Assembly (NCBI GenBank): GCA_031275525.1
Contig: JAISOP010000319.1
Span: 1-8,572 of the forward strand
Reading direction: 5' to 3'
Origin: Tannerella sp.
Lineage (GTDB): Bacteria > Bacteroidota > Bacteroidia > Bacteroidales > Tannerellaceae
DNA length: 8,572 bases
Shown here: positions 1 to 6,288 of the stretch, piece by piece
Layout: the number at the start of each line of letters is the position of its first letter
Numbering within the stretch: the stretch's first letter is position 1
Position numbers and translations under genes: made by a program
The notes under the pieces: generated by a model
What the model saw: only the letters and a program-made list of their open reading frames with translations
The model's database searches: none
Told to the model about the DNA's origin: nothing

Positions 1-91
1 CCCCCTTGCAACCGGATTCAAACCCGGATGTCCCGTTTAGCCACACTTTTCCCGGCGCGATCCGGATATATTTCTCCACCCGGATACCCAT
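1..91 (-). CDS. 5' end of next operon gene (partial, unrecognised)
   Basis: An open frame starts with an ATG whose A is the last base of the ketosynthase stop codon (TGATG, 1-nt overlap) and runs without a stop to the window edge. It encodes 30 residues that begin MGIRVEKYIRIAPGKVWLNG. This stop/start overlap is the same kind of coupling seen between the other genes of this operon, which is the main reason for calling it a gene. The fragment is too short for a safe family assignment. The stretch KVWLNGTSGFES could be the first strand of a second ketosynthase-like protein, which such clusters often carry, but that is a guess from context. The gene continues beyond the left edge. Confidence 0.55.
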   Translation of the reverse strand, partial: MGIRVEKYIRIAPGKVWLNGTSGFESGCKG

Positions 92-1251
92 CACTCCATC
101 CTTTTAACCGTGTACAGCAGGGCGGCGTTGCATCCGCCGAACCCCGACAGCATGTTAATGCACCGGCGTCCTTCGACCGGCTGCGTATGGGCGACGATCC
201 GGAGCGGTTGCGAGACGCCCGGCGTGTTGAAGCCGGCTGTTTTCAGCACAATCCCCTCCCGCAGCGCACGGGTGGAGATGATGCTTTCCAGTACACCCGC
301 CCCGCCGAGCGTATGCCCGAAATAACCCTTCAGGCTTGTGACCGGGAGGTCCTGCAGGGCGGCGCGGTGGATGGCAACGGCTTCCATCTCGTCGTTATAG
401 GGTGTGGCCGTGCCGTGGGCATTGACAAACGCCGGTTCGCCGGCCTCGACGCCCGACAGCACGTGTTTCAAGGCCCGGAAGGCGCCCTCGCCCGTGCGCG
501 AAGGGCCGGAGATGTGGTTGGCATCATTGCAGACCGCGCCGGCCGTCAGGACAACCTCGCCGGGTTGCAACGCCTCCGCCGGCTTTTCGGTCAATACCAG
601 CGTGGCGGCCGCCTCGCCGAGATTCAGTCCGGAGCGGCGGGCGTCAAAGGGTTTGCATCTTTCCTGCGACAGGGCTTTGAAGGACTGGAAACCGGCCACG
701 ATAAAGCGCGACAGCATGTCGGCGCCGGCCACAATGACATGCTCGTAGCGCCCGGCCTGCAACGCCCGCCGGGCGGCAATCAGGGCGCAGGCACCCGATA
801 TACAAGCGTTGGAAACCACCAAGGGCGTATTCGGATTGCCGAAATAGCCGGCAATCAGCTCGGCCGAACGCCAGAGGCAGACCTGCACGGGTTCGAAGTT
901 CCCGCTTTCATCCGGGTCCAGTAGGAATACGTTGCCCTTGGTGGTGGAAAGGATAAACAGCGCCCCTTCGCCGGACGGATCGACCGGCGAATCCTTCAGC
1001 GCATTGGCTACCGAGAGGATGACGGCCTTTTCCAGGCGGGTATAGCGTTTCTCCGCCGCGCGGGGAAGGGCATGGAAGGCCCTGTCCAGCGCGGCGTCGT
1101 CGATGACCGACGCTACAAACGGCTCGGATACGCCCCACTGCCGCCCGTCGAAAAATGTCAGTCCGCTGAGGCCGTCCCTGACTTTGCGGAAGTTTTCGTC
1201 CGTCGTGAAGCCCAGCGCCGATACAATGCTGTCGCCTAAAAGAGTCGTCAT
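91..1251 (-). CDS. Beta-ketoacyl-ACP synthase (KAS I/II type), aryl-polyene/flexirubin-like cluster
   Basis: A 386-residue condensing enzyme of the thiolase fold that would join an acyl chain to malonyl-ACP with loss of CO2. All catalytic residues are visible: nucleophile Cys150 in SNACISGAC, His279 in NAHGTATPYND, and Lys308 and His313 in SLKGYFGHTLGGAG. The C-terminal glycine-rich LSGFGGCNAALL segment is also typical. It is therefore an active-type ketosynthase and not a chain-length factor, which would lack the cysteine. The chosen ATG forms an ATGA overlap with the upstream thioesterase stop. A start 17 codons further upstream is possible but would bury the gene in the thioesterase, and the protein family begins near TTLLGDSIVSALGF. 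The neighbours (dehydratase, thioesterase, all coupled) point to a dedicated secondary fatty-acid or polyene pathway and not to housekeeping FabF. The final product cannot be read from this window. Confidence 0.93.
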   Translation of the reverse strand: MTTLLGDSIVSALGFTTDENFRKVRDGLSGLTFFDGRQWGVSEPFVASVIDDAALDRAFHALPRAAEKRYTRLEKAVILSVANALKDSPVDPSGEGALFILSTTKGNVFLLDPDESGNFEPVQVCLWRSAELIAGYFGNPNTPLVVSNACISGACALIAARRALQAGRYEHVIVAGADMLSRFIVAGFQSFKALSQERCKPFDARRSGLNLGEAAATLVLTEKPAEALQPGEVVLTAGAVCNDANHISGPSRTGEGAFRALKHVLSGVEAGEPAFVNAHGTATPYNDEMEAVAIHRAALQDLPVTSLKGYFGHTLGGAGVLESIISTRALREGIVLKTAGFNTPGVSQPLRIVAHTQPVEGRRCINMLSGFGGCNAALLYTVKRME

Positions 1252-1676
1252 AGGAGATTGTATTTTTTCTTCCAGGCTTCGTAGAAGGGCGGATTTTCCC
1301 AAAGGAGCCGGAAGTCTTTGTCCAAGAACACCTGGGTGGAGGAGCCGGTGGTCACGAGGCGGTTGTCCGGGAGGAGGTGAATTTCGTAATCGAAAATGAT
1401 TTTGGCGGCCGGGACCTGGCGGTAGGCGATGTCAACACGCGCCCGCTGCCCGTGGAACAAGGGATGTTTGTAATGGACATGCAACTCCACCAGCGGTGCG
1501 TAGCATTGGTTTGCAAAACACTGCCGGTAACTCAGTCCGAAGGTTTTCCCGAACGCTTCGCGTGCGTCTTCAAAATAGAGTGCATACGAACCGTGCCATA
1601 CAATGTTCATCGAATCTACTTCGCTGAACCGTACTTCAATTTCCTTCGACGTTTGCAGGTGCGTTTCCCCCATCAT
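1248..1676 (-). CDS. Acyl-CoA/acyl-ACP thioesterase, 4HBT (YbgC-like) hotdog family
   Basis: A 142-residue single-domain hotdog protein, normal length for the 4-hydroxybenzoyl-CoA thioesterase/YbgC group. The N-terminal block EVRFSEVDSMNIVWHGSY matches the family signature, with Asp21 at the catalytic aspartate position followed by the hydrophobic helix YALYFEDAREAF. It would hydrolyse a thioester, releasing or editing an acyl chain made by the neighbouring ketosynthase and dehydratase; the substrate is unknown. The gene is coupled on both sides: its first ATG overlaps the dehydratase stop by 4 nt, and its own TGA overlaps the ketosynthase ATG by 4 nt. A second ATG directly follows the first, giving MMGE, and would serve equally well. 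No signal peptide is seen, so it should be cytoplasmic. Family assignment is firm; the role in aryl-polyene-type biosynthesis is inferred from the neighbours. Confidence 0.88.
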   Translation of the reverse strand: MMGETHLQTSKEIEVRFSEVDSMNIVWHGSYALYFEDAREAFGKTFGLSYRQCFANQCYAPLVELHVHYKHPLFHGQRARVDIAYRQVPAAKIIFDYEIHLLPDNRLVTTGSSTQVFLDKDFRLLWENPPFYEAWKKKYNLL

Positions 1677-2155
1677 CCGGCGCTTATGGGGGTTAGGAAT
1701 AGCTTCATCTCACAGGTGGCAATCACTTCGCCGCCGATTTCCACTTTGGCTTCTACCAATATGGTGGAAAAGACGTCTTCCACCACGACGATGGTTGTTT
1801 CCAACTGCTCGCCCGTATGCGGGGCGCGCCGGATGTCCATCTTTTTGATAGCGCCGATGAATCCGATTTTGATGGTGTTATCGCCCTGCGGATCGTATTT
1901 GGTTTTGTAGCCCGTACGTGCCGCGCAGGTTTGGGCGATATTCTCCACCAGCCCGGCCTCTTCGAACTTGCCGCCGGCACAAAAAAAATGACCCTCGCGA
2001 ACGGTGTACAGCGTAGTCGCCTTTCGCGGGTCATAGTATGTCAATCGATCCACCATAATAAAAGGGGGGCGTTGCGGCAATATATCCGTTATGTCAATCT
2101 CCTTTAAGTCCAACAGTAGCTTAATTTGCGGCACAAAGTTAAACGAAAAATTCAT
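1673..2155 (-). CDS. 3-hydroxyacyl-ACP dehydratase (FabZ/ApeI-like hotdog)
   Basis: A hotdog dehydratase that would remove water from 3-hydroxyacyl-ACP to give the enoyl form. The sequence DILPQRPPFIMVDRL is the classic FabZ-like N-terminal strand. It is followed by the active-site region EGHFFCAGGKFEEAGLVENIAQ, where the His and the Glu of VENIAQ occupy the catalytic positions. The frame is open up to 2290, but the upstream part runs through the palindrome at 2238-2343 and is not protein-like, so a later start is needed. Candidates are ATG at 2167, ATG at 2155 (given here, 160 aa) and TTG at 2113. The TTG start gives MDLKEIDITDILPQRPPF, 146 aa, the length expected for the family, and it alone lies downstream of the promoter proposed at 2134-2162. 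It heads the operon with the thioesterase and ketosynthase. Function is fairly sure; the exact start is not. Confidence 0.87.
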   Translation of the reverse strand: MNFSFNFVPQIKLLLDLKEIDITDILPQRPPFIMVDRLTYYDPRKATTLYTVREGHFFCAGGKFEEAGLVENIAQTCAARTGYKTKYDPQGDNTIKIGFIGAIKKMDIRRAPHTGEQLETTIVVVEDVFSTILVEAKVEIGGEVIATCEMKLFLTPISAG

Positions 2156-2162
2156 TCCGCAA
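2134..2162 (-). promoter_or_regulatory. Candidate Bacteroidetes promoter for the dehydratase operon
   Basis: On the minus strand TAACTTTG (2141-2134) matches the Bacteroidetes -7 consensus TAnnTTTG exactly. A TTG (2162-2160) lies 18 nt upstream of it, close to the usual spacing of the -33 element. Transcription would begin near 2127, inside the longer version of the dehydratase frame but just before the TTG codon at 2113. The position between the palindrome and the first gene of the operon is right. The motif is short, so chance occurrence cannot be excluded. Confidence 0.45.
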
Positions 2163-2237
2163 GCCATAATTGACACAAAGGGTCGGAGCACACAAGCATG
2201 GAAAATGTCTTCTCTTTCAGCTATCTTATCAAATGCG

Positions 2238-2343
2238 TACGCTACGCTCCGCTGAAAAAAAGAAAAGGTCCGCGAATATCCGCGAATCATTTATTCGCGT
2301 TCATTCGCGGACCATTTTTTCTTTCTCAGCGGAGCGTAGCGTA
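2238..2343. repeat. 106-nt near-perfect palindrome (MITE-like; possible terminator)
   Basis: The outer arms are an exact 18-nt inverted repeat, TACGCTACGCTCCGCTGA (2238-2255) against 2326-2343. Inside come an A-rich tract (2256-2266) facing a T-rich tract (2314-2325), then an exact 11-bp stem GGTCCGCGAAT (2267-2277 with 2303-2313). After a 3x3 internal loop there is a 7-bp stem CGCGAAT (2281-2287 with 2293-2299) and a 5-nt loop. It sits 27 bp downstream of the atpK stop and upstream of the dehydratase promoter, so its transcript would fold into a long hairpin able to end or stabilise the ATPase mRNA. Long symmetrical elements of this kind are usually dispersed genomic repeats. No transposase is encoded. 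Confidence 0.85.
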
Positions 2344-2369
2344 GCGTTTGGGGGGTGCAAAAGGCTCCA

Positions 2370-2831
2370 TTACACGACAGCAGCGCCTATCAAATAGACG
2401 GCAGCCAGCGCAACGATGGCGTATAGTTCGGGAAATACGGCCAGAATCAGTGTATTTGTAAACACGTCATGTCCTTGTCCCATGGCTGCTACACCGTCGG
2501 CACAGACTTTGCCCTGGCGGATGGACGAAAACATGCCGACCAATCCCATCGCCACGCCGGCGCCAAAAACGGCTGCCGCCTGGAGGCCCGTAATGGAGGA
2601 TGTAAGAAGGCCGAAAATGTTCTGAAACATGAAGTATCCTGCAAATCCATATAAACCTTGCGTGCCGGGAAGCGCCGTCAGTACCAGAAAATTGCCGAAT
2701 GCGCCGTCGGTCTTTTTCATTGCGCCTACCGCCGCACTCCCTACAATCGTGACTCCGTATGCACTTCCGATGCCCGACAGGGCGAGCATCACGGCAATAC
2801 CTGCATACGCTAATAATAAATTCATTTCCAT
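2370..2831 (-). CDS. atpK: V-type ATPase membrane rotor proteolipid, subunit K
   Basis: A 153-residue, four-helix (duplicated two-hairpin) proteolipid that forms the ion-carrying ring of the V-type ATPase in the cytoplasmic membrane. Each half has a glycine/alanine-rich outer helix, GIGSAYGVTIVGSAAVGAM and AGVAMGLVGMFSSIRQGKV. The second half carries the essential carboxylate Glu135 in LAVFPELYAIVALA; the first half has Gln58 at the matching place (LPGTQGLYGF), the usual pattern of one ion site per duplicated subunit. Leu54, Thr57, Gln58, Gln106 and Glu135 line up with the Na+ ligands described for Enterococcus hirae NtpK. The ATG given is the first; a second ATG two codons later (MNLLLAY) is equally possible. 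It lies 29 nt downstream of atpI and is the last ATPase gene, followed by the long palindrome. Confidence 0.95.
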   Translation of the reverse strand: MEMNLLLAYAGIAVMLALSGIGSAYGVTIVGSAAVGAMKKTDGAFGNFLVLTALPGTQGLYGFAGYFMFQNIFGLLTSSITGLQAAAVFGAGVAMGLVGMFSSIRQGKVCADGVAAMGQGHDVFTNTLILAVFPELYAIVALAAVYLIGAAVV

Positions 2832-2860
2832 AGATATAAAAATTATGTATTGTTACTTGA

Positions 2861-4708
2861 TTAATAATTCCATTTAAAGGGATGATAGGCTTTGCCGCCA
2901 CCCGTGTATCCGGCGTTCTTGAAAAACTCCACAAAGGTGAGACGCATCGGGTGTACGACGGCGCCCAGTACATTCATAAAGATATTGAGCGCGTGCCCAA
3001 TGAGAAGGATCAACACCATGACCAGGGGGCCTAATACAACGTTGTCGGGACGCATTCCCACGGCCAGGCTGTTGAAGACGCTGGCCAGGATACCGCCCGA
3101 GAGTCCGAGCGCAAACAGCCGGACATACGACAGGACGTCGCCCAGCAACCCGGTCGCCATGTTATAGGTATCCCATACGCCCAGCCCGATGTTCAGGAAA
3201 ATGTTTTTCCCCGGTGAATTGAAAAAGAAAATCAACACGGCGGCGATTCCTGCGACCACGGAGTGCACGGTTCCGAACAGCGGCATTACGCCCGGGAACA
3301 GGTTGGCCACACCGATGCTTACCAGCAGGATCATCCATCCCAGGGTGGACAGCCCGTGGACAAAACCGAACTGTATCATCCGGTTGGCTACATTCAGGCC
3401 CATGCCGAAGAGAATCTGCACAACCCCCAGCAGTAGCGCCAGCATGAACATCTGACTATTATCCAGCGCCACCCGTTCCTTCAGCCGGTCCAGCGCCGGG
3501 ATGCCCCATTCATATATGTTCATACCGAAAAACGCGCCGGTCAGCAGTCCGCAAAATAGCGTCGATGTCCCCAGAATCTGTACCAGCGAAAGTACGGACT
3601 TCATCGAGTCCGGCAGCTTCCCGGACATAAACAGTTTCGCGCCCGTGGCGATCAGCACCAGCAACAGCCCGTAACCCGAATCGCCCAGGCACAGCCCGAA
3701 AAAGACCATGAAAAAGGGCGCCAGAAAGGGCGTCATGTCCAGTTCGTTGTACTTCGGCAACATATACAGGCGGCTAATCGGTTCAAACTGGCGTGCAAAG
3801 GCATTGTTGCGGAACTGGATAGGCACGTTGTCATCGGGCGTCACTTCCAGTTTCCGGAAATAATAACCTCCCTCCGCCAGCGCCTGTTCCATCTCCTTTT
3901 CCTTCGCCGCCGGGATCCATCCTTCGAGCAGCCGCAGTTTGTCCTCCGCCTCCCTGCCCGTGTACAGGCGTACGTTTTCCGCCTCCGCCTCATTCAGCAG
4001 CAGGCTGTCGTAGCTTTTCAGCGAAAGATAGTCGTTGAAAGCAATTTCCGTCAGTTTCCGGTTCAGTTCGGCCGTATGAGCCTGTTCCGCCGCCATGCGT
4101 TCGCGGAGTTTGCGCAGGCCGTGTTCCGGCAGGCTGACACGTTCGGCATTGATTTCAAGTGGCGTGTTTGCCGGGGTGATGACGAGGAAATAAACCGTTG
4201 ATTGCACCTGGTTGATGCGAATCGCATGATAGCGGTCTTCCCATGCCGCATCGAACCCGGAGTCCGGGCAGGTGAAAAACGTCACTTCATAGCCGGCCTG
4301 CCGCAGCCGGTCGATGCCGGCATCATCAAACTCGCCCCACGGCCGTAGCGCGTCGATGTCCTTTTCCAGCAACTGCCGGACGGCCTCTTGCTTCGCCAGT
4401 TGTTCGACGGTTTGTTCGATTTCGCTCAGCAGGGCGGCGCCTTCTTCTTTCGTGAGGCGACGCGCCGGCGCCGGCGTTCGCCGGTTCGCTTTGTCTTCTG
4501 CCGACGCTTCGCCTTGCCGTTTTTCGAGGAAAAGCAACTGCGTCCGCAGGCGTTTGCGTTCGGCCGTCAACTGCTGAATCTCCGTCACATCGCCGGCCGG
4601 CTCCCTTTCCCGGATATGTACGGCTCCAATCTCGCGCAGCCGCTCCAGAAACGGTTCATATTCCTTGTGATACACCATAAAGGCGTATTTGCTCATTTTT
4701 ACTATCAT
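2861..4708 (-). CDS. atpI: V-type ATPase stator/ion-channel subunit I (a-subunit homologue)
   Basis: A 615-residue protein linking the peripheral stalk to the membrane ring and forming the ion half-channels. Residues 1 to about 320 are soluble, with charged coiled-coil-like stretches (about 42-65, 86-120 and 195-225). From about 324 a membrane domain of several helices follows, starting DMTPFLAPFFMVFFGLCLGD. The essential arginine that faces the ring carboxylate is about Arg530, in DVLSYVRLFALGLSGG. The conserved tail GHALNIFMNVLGAVVHPMRL and AYHPFKWNY is complete. The open frame extends 137 codons upstream of this ATG, but that part is the antisense-free shadow of subunit D in another frame. 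The chosen ATG gives the ATGA overlap with the atpD stop; a second ATG four codons on (MSKYAF) is the alternative. Expected length for the family. Confidence 0.95.
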   Translation of the reverse strand: MIVKMSKYAFMVYHKEYEPFLERLREIGAVHIREREPAGDVTEIQQLTAERKRLRTQLLFLEKRQGEASAEDKANRRTPAPARRLTKEEGAALLSEIEQTVEQLAKQEAVRQLLEKDIDALRPWGEFDDAGIDRLRQAGYEVTFFTCPDSGFDAAWEDRYHAIRINQVQSTVYFLVITPANTPLEINAERVSLPEHGLRKLRERMAAEQAHTAELNRKLTEIAFNDYLSLKSYDSLLLNEAEAENVRLYTGREAEDKLRLLEGWIPAAKEKEMEQALAEGGYYFRKLEVTPDDNVPIQFRNNAFARQFEPISRLYMLPKYNELDMTPFLAPFFMVFFGLCLGDSGYGLLLVLIATGAKLFMSGKLPDSMKSVLSLVQILGTSTLFCGLLTGAFFGMNIYEWGIPALDRLKERVALDNSQMFMLALLLGVVQILFGMGLNVANRMIQFGFVHGLSTLGWMILLVSIGVANLFPGVMPLFGTVHSVVAGIAAVLIFFFNSPGKNIFLNIGLGVWDTYNMATGLLGDVLSYVRLFALGLSGGILASVFNSLAVGMRPDNVVLGPLVMVLILLIGHALNIFMNVLGAVVHPMRLTFVEFFKNAGYTGGGKAYHPFKWNY

Positions 4709-5319
4709 ACGGCTGCCTCCTCTTTTTGCTCCCGTTTTTCCTGATTGGTGCGCATGATCTTCTGCGAAGCTTTGGACAGGCTCTGTTCGTCTTCCATGTA
4801 GCGTTTCACCTTGCGGATGGCGTCCCGGTAGCCCGGAATCTGGACTTTCTCGAACAGATTCACTTTCTGCGTCGTTTTCTTCCGCGCATGTTCCAGCAGC
4901 TTCAGTTTCGTCATCGAAAACTCGGCTTCGATACCCGTTCGCGCCAGTCCCTTTAGCAGTTCGATGCCGTCGGTGAACCACGCGGGCCGGTTGAACAGGC
5001 TGTAGGGTTGGATGTCGAAGTCGATGTTTCCCAGCACGGGAACGACGACACCGGCAATTTTTTTCGTCGAAAGCGATACGTCCCTGACACGGATCAGGTC
5101 CGGCTGGAACTCGTTCCACAGGACTACCATGTTCTCGTATCTGCGGATTTCGTTTTCGAGCCGAAGTTCCAGCGCGTGCACCTCGTCTTTGGTGCGCGTC
5201 ACCTCCATGCGCAGGGCGCTCTCCTTGCTCTTGATGGTTGGCAACGAACGCTCGCGCATCTTTAGTTGCTTCTCCAACTGTTGGAGCGATGTCTTGTTAT
5301 ATTGAAACTTAATGGCCAT
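4705..5319 (-). CDS. atpD: V-type ATPase central stalk subunit D
   Basis: A 204-residue central-shaft subunit that transmits rotation between the A3B3 head and the membrane ring. The N-terminal block IKFQYNKTSLQQLEKQLKMR starts a long helix, a short central segment (about 80-115) follows, and the C-terminal helix KLKLLEHARKKTTQKVNLFE, ending in IPGYRDAIRKVKRYMEDE, is the other half of the antiparallel coiled coil. Length is typical. Its TGA overlaps the atpI ATG. Bacteroidales ATPase operons usually place subunit B directly upstream of D. Here the start is preceded by about 970 bases of repeats and by a lipoprotein gene, so D appears to be the first ATPase gene of a separated D-I-K block. No clear promoter was found just upstream; TAGTTTAG at 5335-5328 is one base off the -7 consensus but only 8 nt from the ATG. 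Confidence 0.94.
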   Translation of the reverse strand: MAIKFQYNKTSLQQLEKQLKMRERSLPTIKSKESALRMEVTRTKDEVHALELRLENEIRRYENMVVLWNEFQPDLIRVRDVSLSTKKIAGVVVPVLGNIDFDIQPYSLFNRPAWFTDGIELLKGLARTGIEAEFSMTKLKLLEHARKKTTQKVNLFEKVQIPGYRDAIRKVKRYMEDEQSLSKASQKIMRTNQEKREQKEEAAV

Positions 5320-5332
5320 TTTTCCGACTAAA

Positions 5333-5347
5333 CTATTTCATAAATAG
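5333..5347. repeat. Small palindrome upstream of atpD
   Basis: CTATTT CAT AAATAG is a perfect 6-bp inverted repeat with a 3-nt spacer, 14 bases upstream of the atpD ATG. It lies at the edge of the left long direct repeat. It could be an operator-like site or simply AT-rich chance symmetry. Confidence 0.35.
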
Positions 5348-5377
5348 CGTAATTTCTTGCAGGGAACATTTCAGGTT

Positions 5378-5591
5378 GTCGCACCGGCTTTCAAGACCTT
5401 TATTCCTTCCATGTTCCCTTCGTAACCCGGGAAATTCCCTTCCTCCTTTACCCTTGTTTATCTCCTTTCCCCGAAAATGGGATAAGGGAATAAGGAGGGG
5501 AGGGGAAGAGGCATTGCGGGCTACGGGGGGGTGCGCAAAACAAGGGTCTGCGAATGGACCTCCGGTTTCGCGACCATTTGAAATGCACCCC
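5378..5591. repeat. Long direct repeat, left copy (about 214 bp)
   Basis: This stretch matches 5999-6212 at a constant offset of 621 bp. By hand count 36 of 214 positions differ (about 83% identity) and there is no net insertion or deletion. Weaker similarity extends left to about 5337 (TTCATAAATAGCG against TTCATGAATCATGCG). Within it a pyrimidine-rich run (about 5440-5473) is followed by a purine-rich run (about 5480-5508), giving a long imperfect hairpin. Identity is highest at 5438-5472. No protein family is recognisable in any frame. Confidence 0.85.
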
Positions 5592-5662
5592 GGTTCAAAG
5601 ATTCCATCTCCGGAACGGGAAATATTGCGGCATTTCCCGCTGTCGGAGAGTTCAAAAAGCCA

Positions 5663-5843
5663 GCTACACTGTGTATTTTTGTTCCCGGACACTCCAGGAC
5701 GCCAGCTACACTGTGTATTTTCTTTCCCGGAGACTCCAGGACGAAAAATACACTGTGTATTTTTGTTCCCGGACACTCCGGGACGCCAGCTACACTGTGT
5801 ATTTTCTTTCCCGGAGACTCCGGGACGAAAAATACACTGTGTA
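5663..5843. repeat. 42-bp tandem array with two alternating palindromes
   Basis: TACACTGTGTA (perfect 5-1-5 palindrome) occurs at 5665, 5707, 5749, 5791 and 5833, an exact 42-bp period. Midway between them, centred 21 bp from each neighbour, are copies of a second inverted repeat: TCCCGG ACACT CCGGGA or TCCCGG AGACT CCGGGA. The two left copies have CCAGGA, one mismatch. Unit types alternate (flanks GCCAGC or GAAAAA; ACACT or AGACT), so the true repeat is about 84 bp. In the AAAAA-flanked form the first palindrome grows to a 21-bp perfect symmetry at 5744-5764. A degenerate unit (TTTCCCGCTGTCGGAGAG) precedes the array. Because 42 is a multiple of three, every frame stays open and shows 14-residue protein repeats, which is not evidence for coding. 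Confidence 0.93.
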
Positions 5844-5914
5844 TTCGTAAAAACAGCACGGTTCTTACACGAATCTATGCCGCGCGAAGTATTGTAAAGC
5901 AAAATAGATAACCG

Positions 5915-5970
5915 GTTTTCATGAATCACGCTGGTTTTACCCAAACGCACATCGCCGTTTTCATGAATCA
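5915..5970. repeat. 14-nt direct repeat pair, 42-bp spacing
   Basis: GTTTTCATGAATCA occurs exactly at 5915-5928 and 5957-5970. The start-to-start distance is 42 bp, the same period as the tandem array 70 bp to the left. Each copy contains the 8-bp palindrome TTCATGAA. The second copy is the left edge of the right long direct repeat. Confidence 0.75.
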
Positions 5971-5998
5971 TGCGTATGTAATGGGAGCCTTTCAGCAT

Positions 5999-6212
5999 GT
6001 CACACCGGCTTTCAAAACCTTTATTCCTTCCAATATCCCTTCGTGGCCCGGGAAATGCTCTTCCTCCTTTACCCTTGTTTATCTCCTTTCCCCAAGAATG
6101 GGAGAAGGGAACAGGGAGGAGAGAGGAAAAAGCGTTGCCGGCTACGGGGACTTGCGGAAAATAAGGGTCTGCTGAAAGCCATCCTGTTTTGCGACCATTT
6201 GGAAGGCACCCT
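5999..6212. repeat. Long direct repeat, right copy (about 214 bp)
   Basis: This is the partner of 5378-5591, with a constant offset of 621 bp. It holds the same pyrimidine run (about 6061-6094) and purine run (about 6100-6130). Of the first 19 differences between the copies, 6, 7 and 6 fall at codon positions 1, 2 and 3 of the only long open frame that crosses both, so there is no sign of protein-level selection. With the left copy it brackets the 42-bp array and the 14-nt repeats. Confidence 0.85.
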
Positions 6213-6218
6213 GTTTTT

Positions 6219-6258
6219 GGCCGGCGCCGTCCGCTGTTAGGGCGGACGGTTGCCGGCC
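6219..6258 (-). terminator. GC-rich hairpin after the lipoprotein gene
   Basis: GGCCGGC (6219-6225) pairs with GCCGGCC (6252-6258), and CCGTCCGC (6227-6234) with GCGGACGG (6242-6249). A one-by-two internal bulge separates the stems and the loop has 7 nt. It begins about 30 bases after the lipoprotein stop in the direction of transcription. On the minus strand it is followed by an A-run and not a T-run, so it is not a classical Rho-independent terminator; it could act as an mRNA 3' end or processing barrier. Confidence 0.5.
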
Positions 6259-6288
6259 GTTCCATGCTCCATTTACTACGTTCTATGT

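Noticed and set aside
8..30. tRNA-like T-arm (GGATTCAAACCCGG)
   Set aside because: The stem does not pair properly around the TTCAAAC loop, no other tRNA arms are found, and the stretch lies inside the open frame that follows the ketosynthase.
28..924. Plus-strand open frame of 298 residues
   Set aside because: It lies opposite the ketosynthase, which has all its catalytic motifs on the minus strand. The plus frame is a GC-rich shadow.
2168..2290. N-terminal extension of the dehydratase to an ATG at 2290
   Set aside because: It would translate the palindrome and its flank; the extra residues resemble no hotdog protein and would start inside the hairpin.
4709..5119. N-terminal extension of subunit I by 137 residues
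   Set aside because: It is an alternative frame of the atpD coding region. The family start MIVKMSKYAF follows the ATGA overlap.
5328..5335. Promoter for atpD (TAGTTTAG)
   Set aside because: It has one mismatch to TAnnTTTG, no -33 element at the right distance, and only 8 nt to the start codon.
5660..5850. CRISPR array
   Set aside because: The repeats are contiguous 42-bp units with no unique spacers, and no cas genes are present.
5376..5897. Plus-strand open frame of 173 residues with 14-residue repeats
   Set aside because: The periodicity comes from the 42-bp DNA repeat and appears in every frame. There is no recognisable domain.
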